Positions 22,921-33,300 of a stretch of 64,000 bases of DNA are shown here, in pieces (the first letter of the stretch is position 1; the number at the start of each line of letters is the position of its first letter). The stretch lies in NCBI GenBank assembly GCA_029449245.1, contig JANATF010000005.1, positions 2,852,001 through 2,916,000 on the forward strand. The letters are read 5' to 3'. This stretch comes from Mortierella alpina. Taxonomy: Eukaryota; Mortierellomycota; Mortierellomycetes; Mortierellales; Mortierellaceae. Position numbers and translations under genes: made by a program. The notes under the pieces were generated by a model. It ran no database searches. It was not told where the DNA came from and saw only the letters and a list, made by a program, of their open reading frames with translations.

Positions 22921-24479
22921 GCAAGGCGGCTGTTGCAGGAGTCTGAGTCTGTCGTCGTGTCGTTGTGGCGGATGAGAGAGGAAGGAGGTTACGACGAAGA
23001 GAAGGATGGAGAGGAAGAGTGGAACAGAGGGAGGAAAGGAAACAGCGGAGAGAGTCTATTGTATGCGTTGGGCCAGGTTGGCTGTGCTCTGGCAGGGGAG
23101 GGAGAGTCCGAAAGAGGAAAAGGGGGGAGCAGAGAGAAAGAATGAGAAAAGAGAGGAAGAGGACGAAGGAATATAAAATAGAAACGAGAGAAGACAGAGA
23201 GAGGATGAAGGGGAGAGAGAGAGAGGACAGCATGGTGCATCTATTGTTGCATCCATGCAACCGCACGCGCGTGTCTGTCGACCGTGTCCATGCCTCGCGT
23301 GCATGCGACGCGTTCCTCGACGTGTCCTGTCCCCCGGGCTGGAGCAGCAGACAGCACTGCACATGCGGGCATGCCATGGCATCCTGAGGCGAGGCGCAGG
23401 AGACAGCACGCGAGACCAGGAGCCAGAGAGTCAGAGGAAAAAAGGGTCTTCTGTGGCCATGTCCTATCTCTCTAGGCCTGTGGCTAATCATCATCCTCGT
23501 CCTCGTCGTCCTAATCATCCTCATCATCCTCTTCATCCTCTTCATCCTCTTGATCCTCCTCCTCTTGATCATCAGCTCCATCAAACAGCTTGCTGTGTCG
23601 TTGTCCTCGTCGTCATTGCCATTGTCTTTTGTCCTTGTCATCCTGCGGTTCTTCGTCCTTGTCCCCACAAGAAAAAAAAGTGCACGCCTCGCGACTGCAC
23701 ATAGGCTGATCCGACCCATCCAGCATCCCTGCTGCATCTTCCCTGCTGCATCTTCCCTTTGCATCTTTCCTTTGCATCTTTCCTTTGCAGGCCCCCCCTG
23801 CTGCAATCCCCACACCTTGCCCTCTTGCTGCCATAGAGATCGCCTCGTCGTCCTGCCTGTCCCCCGCTGTGTCCTTTGCTGCCGTTGTCGTTTGCTCTAT
23901 TTTTTTTTTTTTGGATATATATTTGTCGTCTCTTCCTCGTCCTGGCCATCGTTCTCCTTTTCCTCTCTCTCTCTCTCTCTTCTCTTTCCTCTTTATTTTT
24001 TTTTCTTTATTTTTTTTTTTCTGCTTGTTCCTTTTCTCTTTACCACCCTTGTCCATCCTTGTCCATCCTCTCACCCTCCCTTCTCCTCTCTTCTCGCCTC
24101 CGTCTCTCCCTCCTGCTCTGCTATACCCTACCCTACCCTTCTCTCTCTCCCGTTCTTTCGTTCTCTCGTTCACTCTTTTCCTCCCCTCCTGCTCCCCCAA
24201 CAGTTTCAGGAGTATCTGGAGTACCAGGACAGCGTCCACACGCGGCGACCCGAACAACAAAGCAAACTTCCCCTTGATTGCCCATCCAACAGCACATCGG
24301 CAAGCAGCACCTCAGCACCTCACCATTTCACCCCTTCAGCATCATACCCAAAGCAACCTCCCATCCATATACAACATCGCATCGCAGCATACAAAACATC
24401 GCAGCATAGCAGACTTCATCCCTCCGCCTGCATACGACCTTTTTTTATTGTTTTTTCGTAATTCTAATATATAATTCTA
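22921..24479. other. Divergent promoter region between HGSNAT-like B and PKA
   Basis: About 1.5 kb with no supported gene. It contains GA/CT-rich tracts and a cluster of short direct repeats. The final 700 bp are very CT-rich and probably hold the PKA transcription start and leader. Confidence 0.6.
23724..23789. repeat. Degenerate 13-bp direct repeats (TGCATCTT-type)
   Basis: Five near-identical units of the form CCTTTGCATCTTT / CCCTGCTGCATCTT in a row, about 700 bp upstream of the PKA start. They could be protein-binding sites or simple slippage. Confidence 0.7.
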
Positions 24480-27336
24480 ATGAGCAACGGACTCGGCAAC
24501 TTTGAGCCGGGCGGAATGGCCATGGCGAGTGTCAGTCCGCTCGAGGAGGCCGCCCTGCGCAGTGAGCAGTATCAGGAGCACCAGCTCCGGCTGCAGGAAA
24601 AGTACAGGCTTCAGCAGCAGCAGCAGATGGACCTCGCCCAGACAAGCACCCATCCCCACGACCCTGTGCCAAACGATGGCACGCAGCCCTACTACACCTC
24701 CCAGGGCCAGCTCATCATCCCCACTGCAAGTCCATGCTACGATGCCCGTCCTCAGTATGGCCTCTCTGACTTTGAGTTGCTCGAGACCCTAGGTAAGCCT
24801 CATGCTGTAACATGGCAGCCTCATCCTGCCCTGGAAGGAGAGTGACACACACACACACACACAACAACACATCAAGGATGGGCAAAAGAGCAAAAAATAG
24901 AAAAAGAGTAAGAAGAAGCGCACAAGAGTGGGTGGTGGAGTGACGGGGTTGGGAGGAATAGTAGAGAGAGAGAAAGTTGGGGGGTACACCTGTGGGGGTA
25001 TGTTTGTTGGCTCGACAAGTTGAGGGATGTGAGAGAGTGCGAGAGAGTGCGAGAGCCATAAAACGCAGACTGAGCACCAGCAGAGCAGCAAGGCGCGAGC
25101 AAGAGCAGAGAGCCAGCACAGAACAAGCACCAATTAAAGGTAGTGGGCAGCCGGGGAGAGAGCCGTGGCCGAGGCCATATGAGCCATGTAGCCATGCAGC
25201 CATATACACATCTACGCCTGTACTCGACCCAGCACCGCCATGCTATGCTATGCCATCCTGTACTCTGACACAACAAGATCGGCTCGACCAAAATGAAATA
25301 CTGCTCTTTGGGATAGTATTCTTTCCTCTGTCCCTCTGCCCTCTCGTCTCTTCCTCTCTCTTTCTCTTTCTCTTACATCTCGCTCCTTGTCGCACCTCTC
25401 ACTCTTTTCTCGCTCTACACATTTACCCCACCTATTGACCTATCGGATTCACTTTCTACGTCGCCAATTGCATGGGCCTGAAAAGCCAGGGAGAGGCACT
25501 GATGCTGCGAAACCACAAAGAGAGAGACAAGAAGAAGGAGAGGGTTGGGTACAGATGCTAAATGGAAAGAAAGGGAGTGGAGTAGAACGTGTGGGTGTGG
25601 GTAAGGAGCAGACACAAGAAAGGCGGACTTTCATGGACGATGACGCGCTGTCAGGGGCAAAGATGGAACCGTGGCTCTCACTAGTCTGCTAGCGCAGTGT
25701 CAGTGGAATAACAATGGACTAAAAAGGGCGTTCAGCCTTTATCATCATTGCTTGGTCCCCTCTGTCCTTTGTGCGCTCTCTTTCGTATCGACGGAGTGGT
25801 GTGAGGGAGGCAGTGCTCTTTTGCGGGGAGGGATGGATGCACGAACCAAGGATGCCCTGTCACCCGAGTCCACCACCAAAAAGGACGACAGCAGACGACA
25901 GACCTTCGATACTAGACGGGAGGAGCATATCTCCGGACGTAAAAAACAAACCTTAATGAGGCTGGATGCACTGCCAGGAACCGACACTGGAACGCAAGGA
26001 AACTCAAACGACAGACACGCCAGACAGGAACGGGCAAAGGATACTCTCACGACTCTGTGTGCGCCCATGACCAAGACTATCATCACGCATAACTCATCCC
26101 GCCTGTCTCATGCCTTTGTTTCTGCCTTGTCTGGTCAATAGGAACGGGCACGTTTGGACGTGTGTACCTTACAAAGTTCCGTCACGACCATTCATTTTAC
26201 GCCATGAAGGTGCTCAAGAAGACTGAGGTTGTACGGCTGAAGCAGGTCGAACACATCAACTCGGAGAAGCAAATCCTCTCACAAGTCCACTTTCCGTTCA
26301 TTGTCAACCTGTACGTTGCCGTGGATGCGATGAATGTCCAGAGTCAGAGGGCCTGCTCGAGCCTTTGGATGAATACTGTACTCACGCGTCGATACGGTAT
26401 ATGATTTCTCTCTTTTCTGCGCAGGTTCACAACGTTTCAAGATGATCGCAATCTCTACATGCTGCTAGAGTATGTGATTGGTGGTGAGCTCTTTTCCCAT
26501 CTGCGAAGGGCAGGGCGCTTCACCAACGACATGACGCGCTTCTATGCTGCCGAGATTGTCCTCGCAATTGAGTACCTGCACTCAAGAGACATCATCTACC
26601 GTGACCTAAAGCCGGAGAATCTTTTATTGGACTCTTCTGGACATGTCAAGATTACAGACTTTGGTTTCGCGAAGCGCGTTGAGGACAGGTACGCACTTTG
26701 CTTCTCACCCTCCCTTGGACAGTCCTCATCAACCCTCACACACTGATAAGAAAACACATTCGCTGTACATAGGACATGGACACTGTGCGGGACACCCGAA
26801 TATCTGGCACCCGAGATCATCCAGTCAAAAGGACACGGGAAGGCAGTAGACTGGTGGGCTCTGGGCATTTTGATCTTTGAAATGCTTGCAGGATACCCAC
26901 CATTCTTTGACGACAATCCGTTTGGCATCTACGAGAAAATTCTTGCGGGTCGCATCTATTTTCCAGCACACTTCGATCCCGTAGCCAAGGACTTGGTTAA
27001 AAAGCTGTTGACCGCCGACCGAACAAAGCGACTAGGCAATTTGAAGGTGAGTAGAGACCTTCATCACACGCAACGGTGGATTCTCGGGAGAGCATCGAGC
27101 TAATCAATGCTATGTTTTCTGGTGCGGTTCCCTAGGATGGATCGGACGACATTAAAAACCACAAGTGGTTCCGGGGTGTCGACTGGCAAGGGCTACTGGA
27201 CAGGACGGTGGTGGCACCCATTGTTCCACCCTATGTGCATCCTGGCGACACGGGCAACTTTGAAAAGTATCCCGAGGTGCAGGACGACGAGTCCTCGCAA
27301 GGCGACCCTTACAGGTCCCTGTTCATGAACTTTTGA
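24480..27336 (+). CDS. PKA-C (TPK): cAMP-dependent protein kinase catalytic subunit
   Basis: Serine/threonine kinase released from its regulatory subunit by cAMP; controls growth, nutrient sensing and morphogenesis in fungi. Exons 24480-24792, 26142-26310, 26425-26688, 26773-27046, 27136-27336 give 406 aa. The first 90 residues are Gln-rich and variable. Kinase features: Gly loop GTGTFGRV (105-112), Lys127 in AMKVLKK, Glu in the C helix, catalytic loop YRDLKPEN with Asp221, DFGFAKR at 239-245, activation-loop Thr252 in [15 protein letters not shown], then DWWALG. The AGC C-tail ends with the hydrophobic motif [10 protein letters not shown] directly before TGA, the normal end for PKA. Intron 1 is unusually long (1,349 bp) and interrupts the Gly loop. 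The frame stays open for 186 codons after this TGA (see separate entry). Confidence 0.95.
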
Positions 27337-27897
27337 TATGATGCCGGAAAGATTGGCAACCAAAGCAGCATACCCCATGAATACCACCACGTCCAACCCA
27401 ACCCATGGCCACCACTAGAACCGGGACAACCACTCGAACAGCAACAACCATCGATTCATCCTCCTCAACCACATTCGCTTTCACATCTTTCCCATCCCTC
27501 ACCACAACCGCAAGGATATTTACTTCAACAGGACCAACAGCAACAACAACGGCAACACGAGGTGCAGCAGCAGCCTCTATTCCAGACACCCCGGGCTAGC
27601 TTTGAGAGGACAATGAGCAAGAGGACTCGAGTGGAGGTAGATGAGGACATGACTGGAGTGGACATGGCATTCCCTGGATTCGACAGTCAGCCGATATCAT
27701 GGCCAGGCTCTGGAGTTTCCGAATCCGAAGGTGCGATCCGCAGTGCGCTGGATTATGATCACTCTACAACCTTGACCCCTGTCTCGCCCCATGCGACTCA
27801 TCTTGGTCCCGACCCAAAGAGACGACGAGGCGATTGGGAAGGCACCTGGCCTGCCTTCAACCAGGAGACCCCAGGCAGTCCCATGGAGCTGGCCTAA
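27337..27897 (+). other. In-frame 186-codon extension after the PKA stop codon
   Basis: Directly after the TGA of the PKA catalytic subunit (27334-27336) the same frame is open for 186 sense codons to TAA at 27895-27897. The encoded segment is not random: it is Pro/Gln/His-rich at first (PNPWPPLEPGQPLEQQQP), then acidic and mixed, and carries the basic motif DPKRRRGDW and another at MSKRTRVEV. A separate 94-aa protein could begin at the ATG at 27612, but the protein-like sequence starts long before that codon. Options are stop-codon readthrough, a 54-nt facultative intron (27315-27368) that would remove the TGA in frame, an independent gene, or an old coding region cut off by a nonsense change. 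Confidence 0.6.
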
Positions 27898-28703
27898 TTC
27901 ACGATCCAACACCTATGCCAATGTTCCTGTCTGTGCTTCTGGACCTCATTTAGATACCAGGATGTGGTGATGCTCTTTCCTCAAACTGCTCTTGCTTGTT
28001 GTCAAGTCCCAGTTCTTGTTGCTTTTCTGTTCCTCTGCTTTCTCTCTTCTTTCTTTTCGAATCTTCTTTGACCTTGTGTTCTTGCTGTTATGTGTCTTTC
28101 AATATCATCGCGTTCTTTCCTCTTTTTGCCTGTACCTCACCCCCTCCGCTTTCGTGATCAAGGTAGTCCTCGTTCGTCTGTTTTCACATGCTGCCGCCTC
28201 TCTTTCCGACCCATCTGTCTTTTTTCAATCTAAAAAACGTTTTTCTCGACATCACACCGTATCGCATCCTCTTCTTCCTTCCTTCCTTACCTTTAATATT
28301 CTCGTTCTCTTTTTCCTTTTTCTTTTCTTTTCTTTTTTTTCTTTTCCCTTTGCATCTCTTTTTCTTTATTCTTGTTCTCTCTCTGATTCCTTTACCGTTT
28401 GATACATTCCTTTTGTTCCGTACTACTTTACCCGGATCGTTTCATCATTAAAAAAAAAAAAAAAAAAAAAAACTAAGAGGAATTATCTTTCCTCACACGC
28501 TTCCCCTTCGTTGTTTCATCATCGAGGCGCAAGTTTAGTTCTGTAACAGTTTTTTTTCTTCATTTTCATCCTTCTCGGGTATTATTATGGTATGATGATG
28601 ATGTATGCATATGCTATGGAAGAATGATATACAGGACATGAATGGGTGTGTGTGGAGTGAAGAAAAAAGAGGGAGTGAAGGTTATCACTTTTTTTTTTCT
28701 TTC
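27898..28703. other. Convergent 3' region, T-rich
   Basis: No gene seen. The stretch is strongly CT/T-rich from 28000 to 28440 and contains a run of over 20 A at 28450-28472, between the convergent PKA and LITAF genes. Confidence 0.65.
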
Positions 28704-30416
28704 TCAGATCCACTCCCAAGTGGAATTGGCACGGTTGAAGCGAGCGACTTTGTGTCCACACTCTGGACACCAATGGAGACAATCCTTGGTGCCCTCATGG
28801 TCCTTGCGGAAGGGTAGGTACGAGAGGGTGCCGAGAGTGAGGAACAACAGACCAAAAGCGACCAAGTAAGACATGACACCTGGAACAAACTGAATGTGGG
28901 ACACGACCTTGATGGCTCCGCAGTGCGGGCAATTGAATTTGGAGGGTCGATCGCGGAACATGCTGTGGATCGCTCCCGAGGGTCGAAGCCATTCGTCACG
29001 CCACCGGTTTTGTTGCTCTTGGATCGGCGATTGACTTGATCCTACAGCAGCAGTAGCAGTAGTCGTGTTGATACGTCCTATTGCTGCTGCTGCTGCTGCG
29101 ACGACGACGGTCTTTTCTGGATCGGAAGTAGACGGCCGTCGGGTCGAGAAGTGTGCCTCCTTCTCATGCAGGAGAGAGGATCGCGAGGAGGAGGAACTGG
29201 ATCCAGGGGAGGAAGGCAGGGTCTCGTGGCGTATGCTATCGTGCGACCTTGTTCCTGACGGCGTTTGTGGTTGAGGGTGTGGCTGTGGTTGTGATGGGTC
29301 GGCTCTATCGCGGTGCGCCTTTTTGTTTTTGGATTTGCTTTTGAACAGCCGTGGAAAGAAACTGCCAGTCTTCTTGGCAGGGGATGAGGTTGGGCTACTG
29401 GTGGCCGAGTCTGGCCCTGAATGGTACGATGCTGATGCTGATGCTGATGCTGGGGATGGAGTGTTTGTAGTGGTAGTGGTGGTGGTAGCAGTGGCAGTGG
29501 CAGTGGTGTTGATGGCCGTGGCGGGTCCTCGCCCTGAGGACGAGGAGAGCGAGGTGGTTGAGGCACGGGTCGATCGAATGCGCTCCTTTTGGGCAATATA
29601 CTGATCAAATTTGCTTATGGCTGCAGGCGGGCTCGATGACCAACACGACGACGACTCTGGTTGTGGTGGATGCTCTTGTGAAGCTGCTGCATCTGCATCA
29701 GCTGCAGCTGCAGCGACAGCAGTCGCAACGCCCGTGCATGTGTGTGAGTGAGGATGAGTGTGAGGAATATATGCAGTTGAAGGAGAGCAAGAAAAGGAGA
29801 CAACACCATTCAAGGCAGACGTGCCCGTTGGGAGACCATGACTGGCGCCTACGACCATCCCGCTACAACTACCAACGCTACCACCATCACCACCACCACC
29901 ACCAAGGACGCTCTGACCGCCGCTCACAGTGCGACTCCCATGTTTGCTCTCATAATGTCGACTCCCCCGGCGGCTGTGAGGGCCTGCGACAGGACTGGTG
30001 CCGGCTACGGTGGCATCGCCTGTGGAGGAGGAAGAGGAGGCCGAACGCATCATGGCCCTGCTCGAGCTGGCGCTGCTGCTCTGTGATCGATGGTGAAAGT
30101 GCTGCTGCTGACTGTAGTCGATCACAAACGGATTCTGCTGCTCCTGGGACAGACGGCGCACACAGGGACCGACAGGGAAGCGATCGTAATCCCAGATCGG
30201 CGTGAAGAGAGAGGGTGGTGGTGAGGGTGACGAAGAGGGTGAAGAGGAGGAGGATGCTGTGGAATGCTGCTGGTGCTGTTCTTCTTGCCCTTCCTTGTGG
30301 CCGTTGGGGCGGGTGTTGTCCATGCCCGTGGTGCGTTGTGAGGGAAAGGATGGGCCTTTGAGAGTGGACACGGACGCGGACTGCGCGGGCGGAACGGCAT
30401 AGTGAGAGACAGCCAT
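28704..30416 (-). CDS. LITAF-domain protein with long disordered N-terminus
   Basis: Single exon, 570 aa. The last 75 residues are a LITAF/SIMPLE zinc-ribbon domain, which inserts into the cytosolic face of endosomal or lysosomal membranes. It has a first metal-binding half FNCPHCGAIKVVSHIQF, a hydrophobic insert (VMSYLVAFGLLFLTLGTLSY) and a second half LHWCPECGHKVARF. Residues 1-490 are Ser/Ala/Thr/Pro-rich and probably disordered, with runs of Gly, Ala and Thr and a basic patch KSKSKNKKAHRDR. LITAF proteins are usually 100-250 aa, so most of this protein is extra. The start is the first Met of the frame, MAVSHYAVPPAQ. A role in endosomal sorting is inferred from the domain only. Confidence 0.88.
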   Translation of the reverse strand: MAVSHYAVPPAQSASVSTLKGPSFPSQRTTGMDNTRPNGHKEGQEEQHQQHSTASSSSSPSSSPSPPPSLFTPIWDYDRFPVGPCVRRLSQEQQNPFVIDYSQQQHFHHRSQSSSASSSRAMMRSASSSSSTGDATVAGTSPVAGPHSRRGSRHYESKHGSRTVSGGQSVLGGGGGDGGSVGSCSGMVVGASHGLPTGTSALNGVVSFSCSPSTAYIPHTHPHSHTCTGVATAVAAAAADADAAASQEHPPQPESSSCWSSSPPAAISKFDQYIAQKERIRSTRASTTSLSSSSGRGPATAINTTATATATTTTTTTNTPSPASASASASYHSGPDSATSSPTSSPAKKTGSFFPRLFKSKSKNKKAHRDRADPSQPQPHPQPQTPSGTRSHDSIRHETLPSSPGSSSSSSRSSLLHEKEAHFSTRRPSTSDPEKTVVVAAAAAAIGRINTTTATAAVGSSQSPIQEQQNRWRDEWLRPSGAIHSMFRDRPSKFNCPHCGAIKVVSHIQFVPGVMSYLVAFGLLFLTLGTLSYLPFRKDHEGTKDCLHWCPECGHKVARFNRANSTWEWI

Positions 30417-32582
30417 TGGCTAGGAAACGGAAAGGGAAAGGGACGATGAGCAATGGTATTTTGGGCGAGCACAGACAATAGACCAGGAGACTGGAGGTAG
30501 GGGTAAAAAGGGCAACGTCCAAGGGCCAAGGGGGAGCAGAGAGAGGCAAGAGAGTCTGGGAGAGTGGGGGGAGAGAGAGAGAGAGGACAGGGACAAAAGG
30601 GCGGCGAGAACGAAGGAAAAAAAAAAGAGAAGGAAAGGAAGAAGACGGCGAAAGAAGACGGCCAAGATAAGGACGACGATGCTGGAGGGCCTAAAAAGGG
30701 AGCATTGCCTGCTTCCATCCTTTTTCCACCTTTTTTATATCCGACTTCTCACACGCTCTCGCTCCTCGTCCTCATCCTCCGCTGCCCCTTCGATGTAGCA
30801 GCCCGTCGTACTGCCAAACAGCGCAGGACAATTAAGTTTGCACATTAGCCTTTGGAGTGTGTGGTACACAACACTCGTAAAGAGAAAACGAGGACAGGAG
30901 GGATCGGCATCCCAATGCCTGATGACTATCACCGTCGCAGAGGTACATCGGCCTTCAAGATCGCCAGGGGCCGAGGTCCTCTCCTCTCTCCTTCTCTCCC
31001 TCTCTCCCTCTCACGTTCTCTACACCTCCCAGCGACACTTTGGTATGTGAGGGTGAAAAGGAGGTAGAGGTGAACAGTAGTGACCTGAAAAAAAAAGTTG
31101 GACAGTTGACCAGCCGAGACAGCGAGGCAGCGCGCGCGCGTGCACTGTCAACACACCCCTGTCTTGACAACCACCTTGCTCTTACAGATGATGCTTATTT
31201 ACTTTCCCTCTCGAGATATTATGAGCCATGAGGGCATGATGATCTTGCTCACCACCCCTGTCCTCTTGCTGACGAAGTGCTCAATGGTGATCGGTAATAC
31301 CCTTGACATGCACCTCGCGCTCTCTCTCTCTCTCTAACCACTTTCCCTCTGCCCCTTTTCACATCATTAATGAATGAGGATGATGCAAGCGATGCGTAGG
31401 ATATGGGTTCTGAATGTGGTACAGTACCTTATGGCTCATTAGCAAAATGTGTGATGGGATACGGCCCTCACTGATGGACGATGGCAAAGGATTCTGTCCT
31501 GGGACAATGGTGTACCTGTACACAGGGCAGGGACGATAGGCGCCGGGCGCAACTCTTTTTTTTTAAGGTTGATATGGGAGGAGTGGAGTCTGAACAGGCA
31601 TGTCGATACATACCTCGCAGCTGCATGCACAACAGAGGGACGACGATAGAGCGCAGAAAAAGAGGAACAAGAAAAAAAAAAAAAAAAAAAAAGAGTTTCT
31701 GGAGGGGCCACAAGGAACCCTGCCATATCTTATAAGGGCCACAAACACCCAACGGGATGTTGTCTATAACAAGCATGGATGCCTGCCTCTTTGACTCCTT
31801 GTCGCACTGGGTTCCTCACCGTCGCTTTGCAACCGCTTGGTGCTATCGTACCTGCAATGTCGTATCAGTCATGCTAGCACCTTTACTACGACATCGCATG
31901 CTCCACATTTCTGTGCATACACATGCCCGCCTTGTTGCTCGATTCTTCCGAGACAGCGGACTCGCTCCTCTGACTCTTTCATGGCGCATTCCTCCCTTGT
32001 TCATAGAAGTAAAAGGGATAGGAGTCATCCGGGATGGACCACATTGCACATGCCAGAGGCAGGTGAACGCGCGCACGCTCTCGCGCTCTTCTTGATCGCA
32101 ATTGTTTTTGTTACCATTTACCATGCCAAAGTACTGAACCACTGGATCACATATGCTAGACCGAGGTTCTGTTAGTTTCGTGTGTTTGTACGGAGGAACA
32201 TGACCATTGCACTAGCAGGTTTTTTCTTGAGTCGTGGCAGGATCATCGTCATTGAACACTGCGATAACGTCGCCCATGGTCAAGGCTTTGTACTGTAGAG
32301 GACACTCCGCGAAACAGCCCATGGGTATGAAACGGGGACACTCGACTCAATTCTGACGCGAGAACAGTTGGGCGCCCCGATGCTTTCTCAAACACAAAAG
32401 AGTCTTCTCAAACGTTTTTGACACTACCCCTCCCATGCCCGTTTCAGTGTGAGGTAAATGTATCAAACACTGGGTAGCAAGATGTTGAACAATCGCACGG
32501 CGATTTTTTTTTAGTATTGACAAAAGTGCCTTTACCATAATGGCTTGTTCGGACTTCTGCAAAAAGCTGAGTTCAGAAAACG
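30417..32582. other. Long intergenic region without supported gene
   Basis: About 2.2 kb. It includes the GA-rich promoter of the LITAF gene (30420-30680), simple repeats, and an A-tract at 31671-31692. No open frame shows family motifs or consistent splice-linked coding sequence, and I see no tRNA. Confidence 0.55.
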
Positions 32583-33109
32583 CTAGTTCTTGACACCCTA
32601 GTAGACAGAGAACAAACAGCGCGTTGCTTAGAAAGAGCTTTTTTTTTACGTATCCTTGTTCATCCACACTTTCTTTCTCTCAGGCAGTAGTTGCGTTTCT
32701 GTTCTTTGAATCTCTCTTACCCTGGCCATCTTGGTGGCTCCATACAAGGCTCCGACAATGCCGACGGACAAGAGACTGACGAGGCCGGTCATGATGAACT
32801 TGTCACCGCCCTTTCTGAGGTAGATGGGGGTGTTAGTAGGGGCCTGCGGTTGCCGCAAGGAAGAGGAAAAGGCGGAAACGAGGAGTATTGACAGAGGATT
32901 AGGAATTCTCATTCTTTTTGATGTGCCTTGGTGCCTTGTCCATCTCGCGTTTTTTTATTCTTTCTCAGCTTTTGGGAAGTCCCGAGTTTTGTCTTTGCAA
33001 CTCTAACAGAGTGCGCAAGTGAGCCTTTTGTTCTTCTCTGGAACAAGCCTGTTACCTGGTAGAGGCGCTGGAGATGGGGGACAGGGTTGGCACGGGTGAT
33101 GATGGACAT
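32583..33109 (-). CDS. COX7A: Cytochrome c oxidase subunit VIIa-like small membrane protein
   Basis: Exons 33109-33056, 32843-32721, 32597-32583 close to 63 aa. The sequence has a short N-terminal matrix part (MSIITRANPVPHLQRLYQ), the segment TPIYLRKGGDKFIMT typical of COX7a-like proteins, one transmembrane helix (GLVSLLSVGIVGALYGATKMA) and a short C-terminal tail GVKN. Size and layout fit a nuclear-encoded subunit of complex IV in the mitochondrial inner membrane. The last coding exon has only 15 nt; without that splice the frame would run on for about 25 basic residues. The family call rests on pattern, not on a search. Confidence 0.68.
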
Positions 33110-33267
33110 GGCTGGGTCGGTGGGGTATAGATGCAGTTGGTGGGATGTGCGTGTGTGAGGGGATGAGGGACGATGTGGCTCGAGAGTGGAGCACGCTGTG
33201 GAGCGCAGAGCCAAGAAAAACGTGATTTGCCCCCCCATAAGGGACAGGTCCGCACCTGCTGCTGCGT

Positions 33268-33284
33268 GCCCCCTCTCTCTTTTC
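33268..33284 (+). promoter_or_regulatory. Pyrimidine tract upstream of the uL23 start
   Basis: A CT tract lies 17-33 nt before the proposed uL23 start codon at 33301, similar to the tract before RPS17. It probably marks the transcription start of a ribosomal protein gene. Confidence 0.4.
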
Positions 33285-33300
33285 GATACCGAAACTCAAA

